DNA of 39,170 bases. Source: Opitutales bacterium (GTDB lineage: Bacteria > Verrucomicrobiota > Verrucomicrobiia > Opitutales > Oceanipulchritudinaceae). Positions within the stretch are counted from its first letter, which is position 1. Every line of letters starts with the position of its first letter. A model generated the notes under the pieces. That model did not search any database. It worked only from the letters and a program-made list of their open reading frames with translations, and was not told where the DNA came from. Below are positions 1 through 6,832 of the stretch, piece after piece. The DNA is taken from NCBI GenBank assembly GCA_007133065.1, contig SLNJ01000028.1, positions 1 through 39,170 on the forward strand. The letters are read 5' to 3'. The translations under genes and the position numbers were made by a program.

Positions 1-494
1 CCCTTCCCGACGGCCGTTCCAAAATCAACGAGTACTACCAGCGCATCTTCTATTATCAGCCCTCGGCGGACGCTCCCGTTGAGGAGATTCAGGTGGTCCG
101 CCTCGACTACGAGCGCGCCCTGCGGAATCTCCCCGACTTCACAGAACACCTCAACGAATCCCTGGGCGTCGACATCCCCCAAGAAGCTTTGGAGGCAGCG
201 CTTACCACCTTGGACCGCGCGGACCGGATCTCCGAATTCCGTCCCGAGCGGATCCTCGCAGATCATCTGAACGAGCATCTCGGCGATGCGTCCGTTGACG
301 ACCTGCTCCCGTCGTTTTTCACCCGTATGATCGAATACGATCCCTCCGTGCTCCGAAACGCTCCCCGCCTCGACATTCCCCTCCGCGAAAGCATCCGAAT
401 CCTCGCCGATTGGATCGAACTGCGCGCCACGGAACTGCCGGCGCAGACCGTTGCCGCCCGCAATGAGCAACGCGACAAAGAGGACGCCAAGTAG
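1..494 (+). CDS. C-terminal part of an unrecognised protein, cut by the left edge
   Basis: The reading frame is open from the first complete codon at position 3 to the TAG at 492-494, so at least 163 residues of a longer protein are seen. An internal GTG at 93 could serve as a start, but the frame continues upstream without a stop, and the upstream residues have the same composition as the rest, so I read this as a 5'-truncated gene. The sequence is soluble, acidic and mostly helical in appearance (many Leu, Glu, Asp, Arg), ends in a charged tail (EQRDKEDAK), and has no membrane segment or cysteine motif. I do not recognise the family. The next feature downstream is decayed DNA on the opposite strand, so context gives no functional clue. 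Confidence 0.55.
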   Translation, partial: LPDGRSKINEYYQRIFYYQPSADAPVEEIQVVRLDYERALRNLPDFTEHLNESLGVDIPQEALEAALTTLDRADRISEFRPERILADHLNEHLGDASVDDLLPSFFTRMIEYDPSVLRNAPRLDIPLRESIRILADWIELRATELPAQTVAARNEQRDKEDAK

Positions 495-530
495 CGGTCC
501 AGTCCCGTAGGGTGTAATCAAAAGCCGGTC

Positions 531-833
531 CTACGCGGCCATAAAAGGGTCCACGCATGCTAACATTTTGAGTTTTTCCCATATCCTATCCCGTGCATGA
601 CTTGCGCCCCGATGCGAACTTACACGGCTGCTGACGGATTTCGCAGTCCCCATGTTGAGTCTGGCGGCCAACCAACCATTTGGAGCCAGACTGCTTTCAC
701 GCAAATACCGGGCCAGCGCCACTTTCCAGTCGCTGCCTTTGCGGGCGCTAAGAAGATGCGATCCCGACTTTCCCAAAGTGGCGAGCCCTTGCTGTAAGAG
801 CCTTTCCCAATGCGGCTCACGCAACTCCTCCGC
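531..833 (-). pseudogene. Remnant of a REP-associated (IS200-like) tyrosine transposase, C-terminal domain only
   Basis: The minus-strand frame downstream of the TAA at 836-834 encodes WERLLQQGLATLGKSGSHLL, followed by a segment with KVALARYLRESS, WLAARLNMG and KSVSSRV. This resembles the C-terminal helical region of RAYT-type transposases, where a run like GDPRKVALARLLR is followed by WIAERLHMG and VS residues. The catalytic part (the HUH motif and tyrosine of the Y1 transposase domain) is absent: upstream of the stop no such motif is seen before the sulfatase remnant begins. It is therefore a fragment of about 75 recognisable residues (to about 609), followed by non-homologous sequence. What is seen is the peptide similarity; the assignment relies on remembered family patterns. 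It might instead be the end of a related HTH protein. Confidence 0.5.
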
Positions 834-903
834 TTACGCCTCGACCACTTTCAGGGTTTGAGGGGAACCAGCTCACCCGCCACCTGGAGATTTCCGCCCT
901 GTC

Positions 904-1290
904 TCACTCCAGGGTGGTCTTGTCCGGGTTGACCGCCTCCAGGGAGTTCACTATCGCGCCAACCGGCGCCGGAACGCGCGGTGCGTGTTCGAGCAGCGGA
1001 TCCCCGGTCTCGCGCATCCAGGATTTGAGACGGGATTCAAGCTCCTGCCGCGTGCCGGCCAATCCGCCATCGTCCGCCCGGTTGCGCGTCTCAAAGGGAT
1101 CGACTGCGAGGTCGTACAACTCCACGGGCGCTCGGGCCAGGTTCTGCCACCCGGCTTCCAGGAGCCGCGCCTTCTCCGGCCCGGCATCCACGTTAGCCAA
1201 AACCGGACGCAGGCGATCCGGGTCGAAATGGCGTATCAATTTGTAACGTTCGGTCCGAATGCAACGCATCGGCTCGTACGCCGCGCAGCG
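904..1290 (-). pseudogene. C-terminal fragment of a sulfatase (arylsulfatase family)
   Basis: The minus strand reads AYEPMRCIRTERYKLIRHFD, then ELYDLAVDPFETRNRAD and LKSWMRETGDPLL, ending at a TGA at 906-904. This is the conserved C-terminal subdomain of type I sulfatases, in which the R-IRT-RYK strand and the YDL--DP-E-N loop precede the last helix. A complete enzyme has about 450-500 residues with a CxPSR formylglycine site near the N-terminus; here only about 125 residues remain, and an in-frame TAG lies at 1329-1327. The in-frame codons just upstream of CAAYEP look random. I infer a decayed or recombined gene. Such enzymes remove sulfate from marine polysaccharides and are abundant in Verrucomicrobiota and Planctomycetota. 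It sits beside a transposase remnant, which may mark the event that broke it. Confidence 0.65.
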
Positions 1291-1405
1291 TGTAAGTTTA
1301 GTGAGGCACGAGGAGCGCCTTTGCGCCTATGGTGCGTCTCCTGACGCCGTCTCCCGAACGCCGCAGACGCGGAGGGCGAAGAGTGGATCCGCCTTCGTTT
1401 ATTCG

Positions 1406-1642
1406 CTAGCCTGACGGGTGGAACCACACCTCCCAGCCGCCGTCCGGGCGCCGACGCGCTTCATGCACGAATCCACGTTCACCGAGCACGGGATACAACG
1501 GGACCGGTTCGAACGGAGTGATCAGGTGAAGTCCGACTCCGGCTTTGAGTCCGGCGGCTCGCTGCATGATGGCGTCCATGGGACTGCGTCCCTCCGCCAG
1601 CATCGGGCACACATCGAGTTTCTCGTAGCGTATTGCAGCCAT
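1406..1642 (-). CDS. DUF2249 domain protein
   Basis: About 78 residues from the ATG at 1642: MAAIRYEKLDVCPMLAEG at the start, then SPMDAIMQRAAGLKAG, LITPFEPVPLYPVLGERG and GGWEVWFHP at the end. This is the compact layout of DUF2249: LDVRP-like strand, amphipathic helix, PFEP-PLY-L--RGF core and a C-terminal W-V-F strand, a TusA-like alpha/beta fold. An upstream in-frame ATG at 1690 would add 16 residues that do not match the family, so I prefer 1642. In many bacteria such proteins lie next to denitrification, hemerythrin or Dnr/Nnr-type regulator genes, and here a Crp/Fnr gene is divergently placed 177 bp away. The molecular role of the family is not firmly established. No clear ribosome-binding site is visible. 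Confidence 0.68.
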   Translation of the reverse strand: MAAIRYEKLDVCPMLAEGRSPMDAIMQRAAGLKAGVGLHLITPFEPVPLYPVLGERGFVHEARRRPDGGWEVWFHPSG

Positions 1643-1819
1643 GCCGGCAGCATACAGAAATGGGACGGCGCCTTCCTTGACGCACATCAATTCCGTTCAA
1701 AAAGGTTTGTCGCGACCGCGGAATTCTGGTCTCGTTCACAATCCAACCGGGGTACCGCGATTCTTGACGATTAAACACAGGGGCCAACCCCGGCGTCGTA
1801 TATCGCGGACCTGCATATT

Positions 1820-2533
1820 ATGTCACTCAGTCCATCCGCAACAGAGGAATACCGTCAAGCAGCGATTGTCGAAGCCCTGCGGCAGTGCAGGTTGTTCGCC
1901 GATCTGGACGACGGTGCCATCCGGAAAGTCGCATATACCTGTGTGTTAAAATCATACCAGAAGGGTGACTACCTCTTCCGGGAAGGCGAACGAGCCGCCG
2001 GATTCTACGTCATCAAATCCGGCTCTGTGAACGTGCACCGGGTGACGCCGGACGGCAAGGAGCAGGTCCTCTGCGTCTTTCGCGCGCCGGAGTCCTTCGC
2101 GGAAGTGACACTGACGACCATTGATACGTACCCGGCCGACGCCGTCGCACTGGAGCCCTCACAGATACTGCTGATACAGAAGCGGGAGTTTCGCAGTTTG
2201 ATCGAAAGTCAACCCGACCTCGTGCTGCGCATGCTCACCTCGATGAGCTTTCATCTGAAGTACCTGGTCCAGCTTATCGAGGATCTGAAGTTCAAGCAGA
2301 TCGAAGCGCGCCTCTCCCACTGGCTCACCCGCCAGCGGCCGCCTTCGCAACCCTCCGGTCGCTTCGAGGTGCGCCTCGACACGAGCAAGAGGGTTCTGGC
2401 GAGCCAATTGGGAGTCACCAGTGAAACCTTGAGCCGCACCCTGGCCAAGTTCCGGGACGAGGGCCTCATCACCGTGGAGGGCCCGCGTATCACGATTCTC
2501 GACAGCGACGGCCTTCTCGCTTACCTCGGTTGA
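1820..2533 (+). CDS. Crp/Fnr-family transcriptional regulator
   Basis: 237 residues. Residues about 25-125 form a cyclic-nucleotide-binding beta-roll (GDYLFREGERAAGFYVIKSG is the typical glycine-rich turn), 126-165 the long dimerisation helix, and 185-235 the winged helix. The recognition helix is SETLSRTLAKF (about 201-211), an E-T-L-S-R arrangement like FNR/Dnr proteins that read TTGAT-type half sites. Cysteines occur at 23, 41 and 85 but not in the FNR [4Fe-4S] pattern, so an iron-sulfur oxygen sensor is not indicated; a heme or ligand-free Dnr-like mode is possible. It faces away from a DUF2249 gene, a pairing common around nitrogen-oxide metabolism. Its stop lies 13 bp from the convergent subtilase. 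The ligand and targets are inferred only from family resemblance. Confidence 0.93.
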   Translation: MSLSPSATEEYRQAAIVEALRQCRLFADLDDGAIRKVAYTCVLKSYQKGDYLFREGERAAGFYVIKSGSVNVHRVTPDGKEQVLCVFRAPESFAEVTLTTIDTYPADAVALEPSQILLIQKREFRSLIESQPDLVLRMLTSMSFHLKYLVQLIEDLKFKQIEARLSHWLTRQRPPSQPSGRFEVRLDTSKRVLASQLGVTSETLSRTLAKFRDEGLITVEGPRITILDSDGLLAYLG

Positions 2534-2546
2534 TCGCCATTTCATC

Positions 2547-4238
2547 TCACCCGTCGCCGGCGTCGGCGTCGGATACCCGCTCGAGGATCAGGCGCTTCAG
2601 GTTGTTCTCCGGGCGGGAATCCGGCTCGTCCGCAATCTCGACCCACGCATCCATGATGGCTCGACCCTCCGCCCCAAACTCCGGCGGCAGTTCAACCTGC
2701 CTGCTGAGCACCTCGCGCGGCTCCATGCTCCCCATATCAAACCGACCTCCGGATCCGTCCGAGAAGTGCACCGTCAAAGAAACCCCGGACAGGGATTCCG
2801 TGCCGCGGTTCTGAACACTCACCGTGAGCGTGGTTCCGGTCCCCCCGCCCGTGGTTGAAGCGTTCGATTGCGGATCGACCCATACTCCCGCGATAGCCGC
2901 ATCCCTTATTCCCGGGATATCCCGCTCGAGGACCCGCTGTACATTGAGAATGCCGTGGCCGTACTCGCTGTCGGGCCCGGGTCGTCCAGCATCGTCCGCG
3001 TGCTCCCGGAGCAATGCAACCGCTCGGGCGGGATCCAGTTCCGGGTACTCCGAGAGCAGTCCGGCGATCGCGCCGGCGACAAACGGAGCGGAAGCCGAGG
3101 TGCCGCTGAACGCAACAGCCTCATCCGACCCGCCAATCGAAGCCGATCGCACCCCCACCCCGGCCGCCGCGATATCCGCCTGGGGTCCCTGGTTCGAGAA
3201 CGCCGGGCGAATCCGGTCGGCATCAACCGCTCCCACGGAGACCACCTCCTCGTAGCGAGCGGGGTAGAATATCCCGTCCTCGAGCCCGTGGTTTCCCGCC
3301 GACGCCACCAGCGCGACGCCGCGATCGGCGGCGTAACGCACGGCATCGCGCAGGACACCGCTGTCGTGGTGGCTTCCCAGGCTTAGACTGATCACGCGCG
3401 CGCCCTGCTCCACCGCCTCAATGATTCCATTGGCGATCGTGAATGTTTCGCCGATCCCGTCGTCGTCAAGGACCCGGAAATGCAACATCTCCGCGGCCGG
3501 AGCGAGCGCCGGACCGTAGGAGCTGTCTCCTCCCAGAATGGAAGCTACCGCGGTGCCGTGCCCGCGATAGGGAGAATCCGTTGCTGCGGTTCCGATGAGA
3601 TCGAACTGGCGAAGCGCCTTCCCCGCGAACGCGGGATGATCCACAGCAACCATGGTATCCAGCAGGGCGACGCGGACTCCCCGTCCCCAGTGATCGCGCG
3701 CCTCGGGAAATCCCATCGCTCCCGCCGCCGCCCTCCCGAAGGGACGATGGTTCCCGATCGTCGGAGCGGGAGGCAAGTCCGGTGTGTAGGCGTAGTAGTT
3801 ATGCTCGACGGCCGCATCGTCGGCCAGCGCGCGCAATCGATCCTCGCTCTCCAGCTCGCTGCGTTGCACGCGCACCGTTCGCAACACCGTGCTGCTCCCC
3901 AGCACCGGGGTACCCAGGCGATTCGCTTCGCTCAGAAACAGGTCCAGTTCTTCCCGCGTTCGAAACCGAAGGAGCAGTTCATCGGGAACGGCGCCCTCCG
4001 GCGCGTCGGCGGGCATAACATTGCGGGCCGGAATGCGCCGGCTTGGAGGGAGATGGTCCCGGTCCGACGGGAAAAGGTCGAAGTCCGCCCAATCATCGTC
4101 GGCACTCCGCTCGGCGATTCGCCACACGGAATCCGCGTCCTGATCGCCGTCGACCATCGGGTAAAAGAGCCAGGCGGCAAAGCCGCCGAGAAGGAGGACA
4201 GGGATGAGCACCCACGCAGCGTGTCGGTATATCCGCAT
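2547..4238 (-). CDS. Membrane-anchored S8 subtilisin-like serine protease with CARDB-like tail
   Basis: 563 residues. An N-terminal signal anchor (residues about 8-27, WVLIPVLLLGGFAAWLF) puts the protease in the periplasm or outside. Residues about 85-150 resemble an inhibitor-like propeptide. The S8 catalytic set is visible: Asp194 in VALLDTMV, His227 in GHGTAVAS, oxyanion Asn316 in ASAGNHG, and Ser381 in SGTSASAP. The Asp motif reads D-T-M rather than the usual D-T-G. After the catalytic domain (to about 440), residues 455-550 form an Ig-like CARDB/APHP-type domain (TLTVSVQNRGTESLSGVSLT). It is last in a minus-strand run starting with a small membrane protein, 40 bp after a thioesterase. 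The substrate is unknown. I am confident of the family. Confidence 0.95.
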   Translation of the reverse strand: MRIYRHAAWVLIPVLLLGGFAAWLFYPMVDGDQDADSVWRIAERSADDDWADFDLFPSDRDHLPPSRRIPARNVMPADAPEGAVPDELLLRFRTREELDLFLSEANRLGTPVLGSSTVLRTVRVQRSELESEDRLRALADDAAVEHNYYAYTPDLPPAPTIGNHRPFGRAAAGAMGFPEARDHWGRGVRVALLDTMVAVDHPAFAGKALRQFDLIGTAATDSPYRGHGTAVASILGGDSSYGPALAPAAEMLHFRVLDDDGIGETFTIANGIIEAVEQGARVISLSLGSHHDSGVLRDAVRYAADRGVALVASAGNHGLEDGIFYPARYEEVVSVGAVDADRIRPAFSNQGPQADIAAAGVGVRSASIGGSDEAVAFSGTSASAPFVAGAIAGLLSEYPELDPARAVALLREHADDAGRPGPDSEYGHGILNVQRVLERDIPGIRDAAIAGVWVDPQSNASTTGGGTGTTLTVSVQNRGTESLSGVSLTVHFSDGSGGRFDMGSMEPREVLSRQVELPPEFGAEGRAIMDAWVEIADEPDSRPENNLKRLILERVSDADAGDG

Positions 4239-4278
4239 GAGCCCTTCGATATATCAGATCAAACGGAAAGCGAAAGCT

Positions 4279-4716
4279 TCAAACACCGTGCCCGAACTGG
4301 GAATCCGGGAATATCTCATCCAAGGCGGAGCATGGGGCCGGGCGTCCCTCCGCATTCAGCGATGCCCCGACGATTTGCGAGCGCAATACCGGAACGAACT
4401 CGGGTTTGCGGAAAACAGCCTGGTGGAACACCCCTCGAAGCTTCGTCAGCCGCTCCACGCGGACGCCCACGAGAAATCCATCACCGCTGCGCAACGGCGA
4501 CAGGTAATCCAGCTCGGCCCGGACCACCACCAGGTGCACGCCCTCCCGGATCAGCGATGCAAAATCGACCCCGCGCGAACGAAGATAAAGATGGCGCGCA
4601 TGCTCGAGGTAATTCTGATAGACCGCGTTGTTCACGATCCCCTCCATGTCGCACTCGTAATCGCGAACCGCGAGTTCCGTCCGGAACGGAAACTGATCAG
4701 GCTTCAACACCGGCAT
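4279..4716 (-). CDS. 4HBT (hotdog-fold) acyl-CoA thioesterase, YbgC-like
   Basis: 145 residues from the ATG at 4716; the frame is open further upstream, but a start at 4821 would overlap the preceding gene by about 59 bp and add non-conserved sequence. RDYECDMEGIVNNAVYQNYL holds the hotdog active-site pattern (acidic residue, then G-V-N--Y--Y-E) of 4-hydroxybenzoyl-CoA/YbgC thioesterases, which hydrolyse acyl-CoA or acyl-ACP thioesters in the cytoplasm. The rest shows the usual long helix (LEHARHLYLRSRGVDF) and strands. It is about the normal family length. It follows the GPP34-like gene by 46 bp and precedes the subtilase by 40 bp, so all are likely cotranscribed. A lipid or membrane-related role is inferred; chain-length preference cannot be read from the sequence. 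Confidence 0.9.
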   Translation of the reverse strand: MPVLKPDQFPFRTELAVRDYECDMEGIVNNAVYQNYLEHARHLYLRSRGVDFASLIREGVHLVVVRAELDYLSPLRSGDGFLVGVRVERLTKLRGVFHQAVFRKPEFVPVLRSQIVGASLNAEGRPAPCSALDEIFPDSQFGHGV

Positions 4717-4762
4717 ATCGCCACCGTAAGCCTGATTCGTGATCCGGCAATCCCGGAATAGC

Positions 4763-5416
4763 TCAGATTCCCGAGTAGGCCCGAATCTCCAGAATCGCCC
4801 GCTGAATGCGGTCAATCGCATTGGTCATGGCCTGCCCGATAAAGTCCATGCTCGCCACAGTCTGAATCCGATCGCCGACGCGCTCCAACTCCTCCTCCGT
4901 GAACACCGTATAGGAGAGCTGGCATACGTTCATCAGAGCGATCAGGACCACATCGCGCGGACCGGGCTTTTCCTCCTTCAGGACCACATCACGGATCCGC
5001 CTGCGCACCTCCTTCTCCTCCCGGTCATCGACCACCGGGTAACGCCGCAGATGGAATACCCATAGAAATCGGTCGTCCTCACATTTCAGGATACCCTTGT
5101 TCATGAGCCCCTGCAAGGTTCGGTCGCGCAACCGATGTCCCTGCGCCGCAACCCGTGTGAGGCAGTTGTGCAGGGTGCGTTCCTGATCCGACTCGGGAAG
5201 GTTTTGAACGACCTCGTCGAGGACGGGATCCCCCGTTGGACTCGAGTCCACAATCATAACGTGCTTGGGATCCGTCGTAATCCGTCCCTGAAACGTGAGC
5301 TCAGCCAGAACGGAGCCGGCCAATGCAAAGTCCAACGCTCGATCAGGCAGGGGCAACAACTTCCCCGTCGCATCGTCCAGTGCGAGCAGCAAGATCTCTT
5401 CGGCGAATCGCAACAT
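4763..5416 (-). CDS. GPP34 (GOLPH3/Vps74-like) family protein
   Basis: 217 residues. The N-terminus MLRFAEEILLLALDDATGKL is the hallmark opening of the GPP34 fold, followed by ALDFALAGSVLAEL, RTLQGLMNKGIL (winged region) and VCQLSYTVFTEEELERV near the C-terminus, all in family order and over the usual length of 200-230 residues. In eukaryotes GOLPH3/Vps74 binds phosphatidylinositol-4-phosphate on Golgi membranes through a basic pocket and a beta-hairpin and sorts glycosyltransferases. Bacterial members occur mainly in actinomycetes and are poorly understood. Here it lies between a small two-helix membrane protein and a thioesterase, so a membrane-surface role is plausible but inferred. No clear ribosome-binding site is seen before the ATG at 5416. 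Confidence 0.85.
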   Translation of the reverse strand: MLRFAEEILLLALDDATGKLLPLPDRALDFALAGSVLAELTFQGRITTDPKHVMIVDSSPTGDPVLDEVVQNLPESDQERTLHNCLTRVAAQGHRLRDRTLQGLMNKGILKCEDDRFLWVFHLRRYPVVDDREEKEVRRRIRDVVLKEEKPGPRDVVLIALMNVCQLSYTVFTEEELERVGDRIQTVASMDFIGQAMTNAIDRIQRAILEIRAYSGI

Positions 5417-5461
5417 CTCAGCAGTTTGAAATCATGATCTCATGCGGGTTGATCAACACGC

Positions 5462-5653
5462 TCAATACATATTGCTCCAGAGGTCGGTCAGCCATGCAGG
5501 CTCCATGTACAACACAGTCAATACCGCTCCGAGAAGAATTACAACCACAAGAATATGCTTATTGAACTCGTACAGCGCGCGCAGAACGCTGATCATAACC
5601 AATATCCCGATCAACCAGATCCAGAAATCCTTGGACTTTAGTAGCTCTTCCAC
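5462..5653 (-). CDS. Small two-helix membrane protein
   Basis: 63 residues from a GTG at 5653. Two hydrophobic segments are visible: WIWLIGILVMISVLRAL (about 11-27) and HILVVVILLGAVLTVLYM (about 33-50), separated by a short charged loop (YEFNK). I know no named family. Codon use and residue composition look protein-like, and it is on the same strand 45 bp before the GPP34-like gene, so it may be the first gene of that operon. No good ribosome-binding site precedes the GTG; an internal ATG at residue 20 would leave only one complete helix. It could be a subunit or anchor for neighbouring membrane-associated proteins, which is inference. Confidence 0.6.
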   Translation of the reverse strand: MEELLKSKDFWIWLIGILVMISVLRALYEFNKHILVVVILLGAVLTVLYMEPAWLTDLWSNMY

Positions 5654-5781
5654 GGCGAGGAGGTTACACAGCCTGCTAATTCCAATCCATTGCTGGCGAT
5701 GTTGACAACCCGCTCGCTGAAACGCAATGGCAAACGCCCCGAACCATCCTCATATCAACGCACTACCGGATTGTCCCCGCC

Positions 5782-6831
5782 TCATCCCTTGAGCCAGGCG
5801 TCACGGTGTTCGGCAACGAAATCGTCGTCGACAAACTCGGGGTACGCTTCGGAAACACGGTCGATTTCGTCGACCTGCCCCGGAGATAGCGTTTCATCGG
5901 GGTTCAGGCACCATGTTCCGGGCAGCAGTCCCTGGCGACGAAGAACCTCGTGAATTCCGGGGATGCACCCGGTAAACCGGTTCGCAACATCGAAAACCGC
6001 GGCATTGATATCCGTGAGCGCAGCGTTGCGCGTCAGCCACGAGGCGGCAATCTCCGGTTGCAGCCGGGCCTCTTTGATCTCCTCAAGCAGCAGCACCGCC
6101 CGTTGTGTCCAGACGCCCCACTGTCCGAGCAGCCCGCCGACAACGGTGCGCGTCTTCCACCCGCCCGGCCCCTTGAACCGGAACGGCGTCAGGAGATCCG
6201 CGATAATATTGTCGTCGTTCCCGGTATACAGGGCGACGTCGTCGCGGCCGGTTTCGATGGCCGCACGGACAACGTCCTGGGTGAAGTATCGATTGAAGGG
6301 CGCCATCTTCACCGCGACGACATTCTCGATTTCCATAAAATCGCGCCAGAACGCATAGGGGAAGACCCGCCCGCCCACTGCCGGCTGCAGATAGAATCCG
6401 ACCACGGGCAGGATTGCCGCAACCCTCCTGCAGTGTTCCAGAATCTCGTGCAGGGTGCACTCCTTCACCGCTGTGAGGCTTAGCAGTCCCGCGTGATATC
6501 CGAGACCGCCCGCCAGTTCGGCCTCCCCGACCGCCTGGGGAGTCTCCCCGCAAATTCCGGCAATCTTGACGAAATCACGCGGGTGCTTTGCCAGCTCCGC
6601 ATCCAGGGTCTCCGACGCGAGGCGCAGGACCGGCTCGAACAGTGCGTATTGAGGATCACGAATCTCGAATTGCGTCGAATGTACGCCAACAGCCAGCCCG
6701 CCGCTTCCCGCGTGAAAGTAGTAGCGGACGAGGGCGCGCAGATGGAGTTCCGAAAGCTTCCGATCGGCATCCAGCGGGAGCGGACAGGCGGGAATCACGT
6801 GCCCACGGGCGAAATGATTGCGAAGGTTCAT
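5782..6831 (-). CDS. Dihydrodipicolinate synthase (DapA/NanA) superfamily aldolase
   Basis: 349 residues from the ATG at 6831, which begins one base after the stop of the upstream gene; this tight junction decides the start. It is a class I aldolase TIM barrel: GSGGLAVGVHSTQF is the pyruvate/oxo-acid binding loop region, Tyr147 in GFYLQPAVGG matches the catalytic tyrosine, and Lys175 in VAVKMAPFNRY matches the Schiff-base lysine. It is longer than DapA (about 290) and lacks its usual YNVP motif, so lysine synthesis is unlikely; a catabolic sugar-acid or hydroxy-oxo-acid aldolase/dehydratase is more probable. The partner just upstream is an NAD-dependent epimerase-like protein, which suggests a two-step sugar-derivative pathway. 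The exact substrate is unknown. Confidence 0.9.
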   Translation of the reverse strand: MNLRNHFARGHVIPACPLPLDADRKLSELHLRALVRYYFHAGSGGLAVGVHSTQFEIRDPQYALFEPVLRLASETLDAELAKHPRDFVKIAGICGETPQAVGEAELAGGLGYHAGLLSLTAVKECTLHEILEHCRRVAAILPVVGFYLQPAVGGRVFPYAFWRDFMEIENVVAVKMAPFNRYFTQDVVRAAIETGRDDVALYTGNDDNIIADLLTPFRFKGPGGWKTRTVVGGLLGQWGVWTQRAVLLLEEIKEARLQPEIAASWLTRNAALTDINAAVFDVANRFTGCIPGIHEVLRRQGLLPGTWCLNPDETLSPGQVDEIDRVSEAYPEFVDDDFVAEHRDAWLKG

Positions 6832-6832
6832 G

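Noticed and set aside
1764-1775. TTGAC-N4 sequence as an FNR/Dnr box upstream of the Crp/Fnr gene
   Set aside because: The right half (AAACA) does not match ATCAA; only a half site is present.
3480-4742. 420-codon plus-strand open frame antisense to the subtilase and thioesterase
   Set aside because: It spans two well-supported minus-strand genes and shows only Arg/Pro/His-rich low-information sequence.
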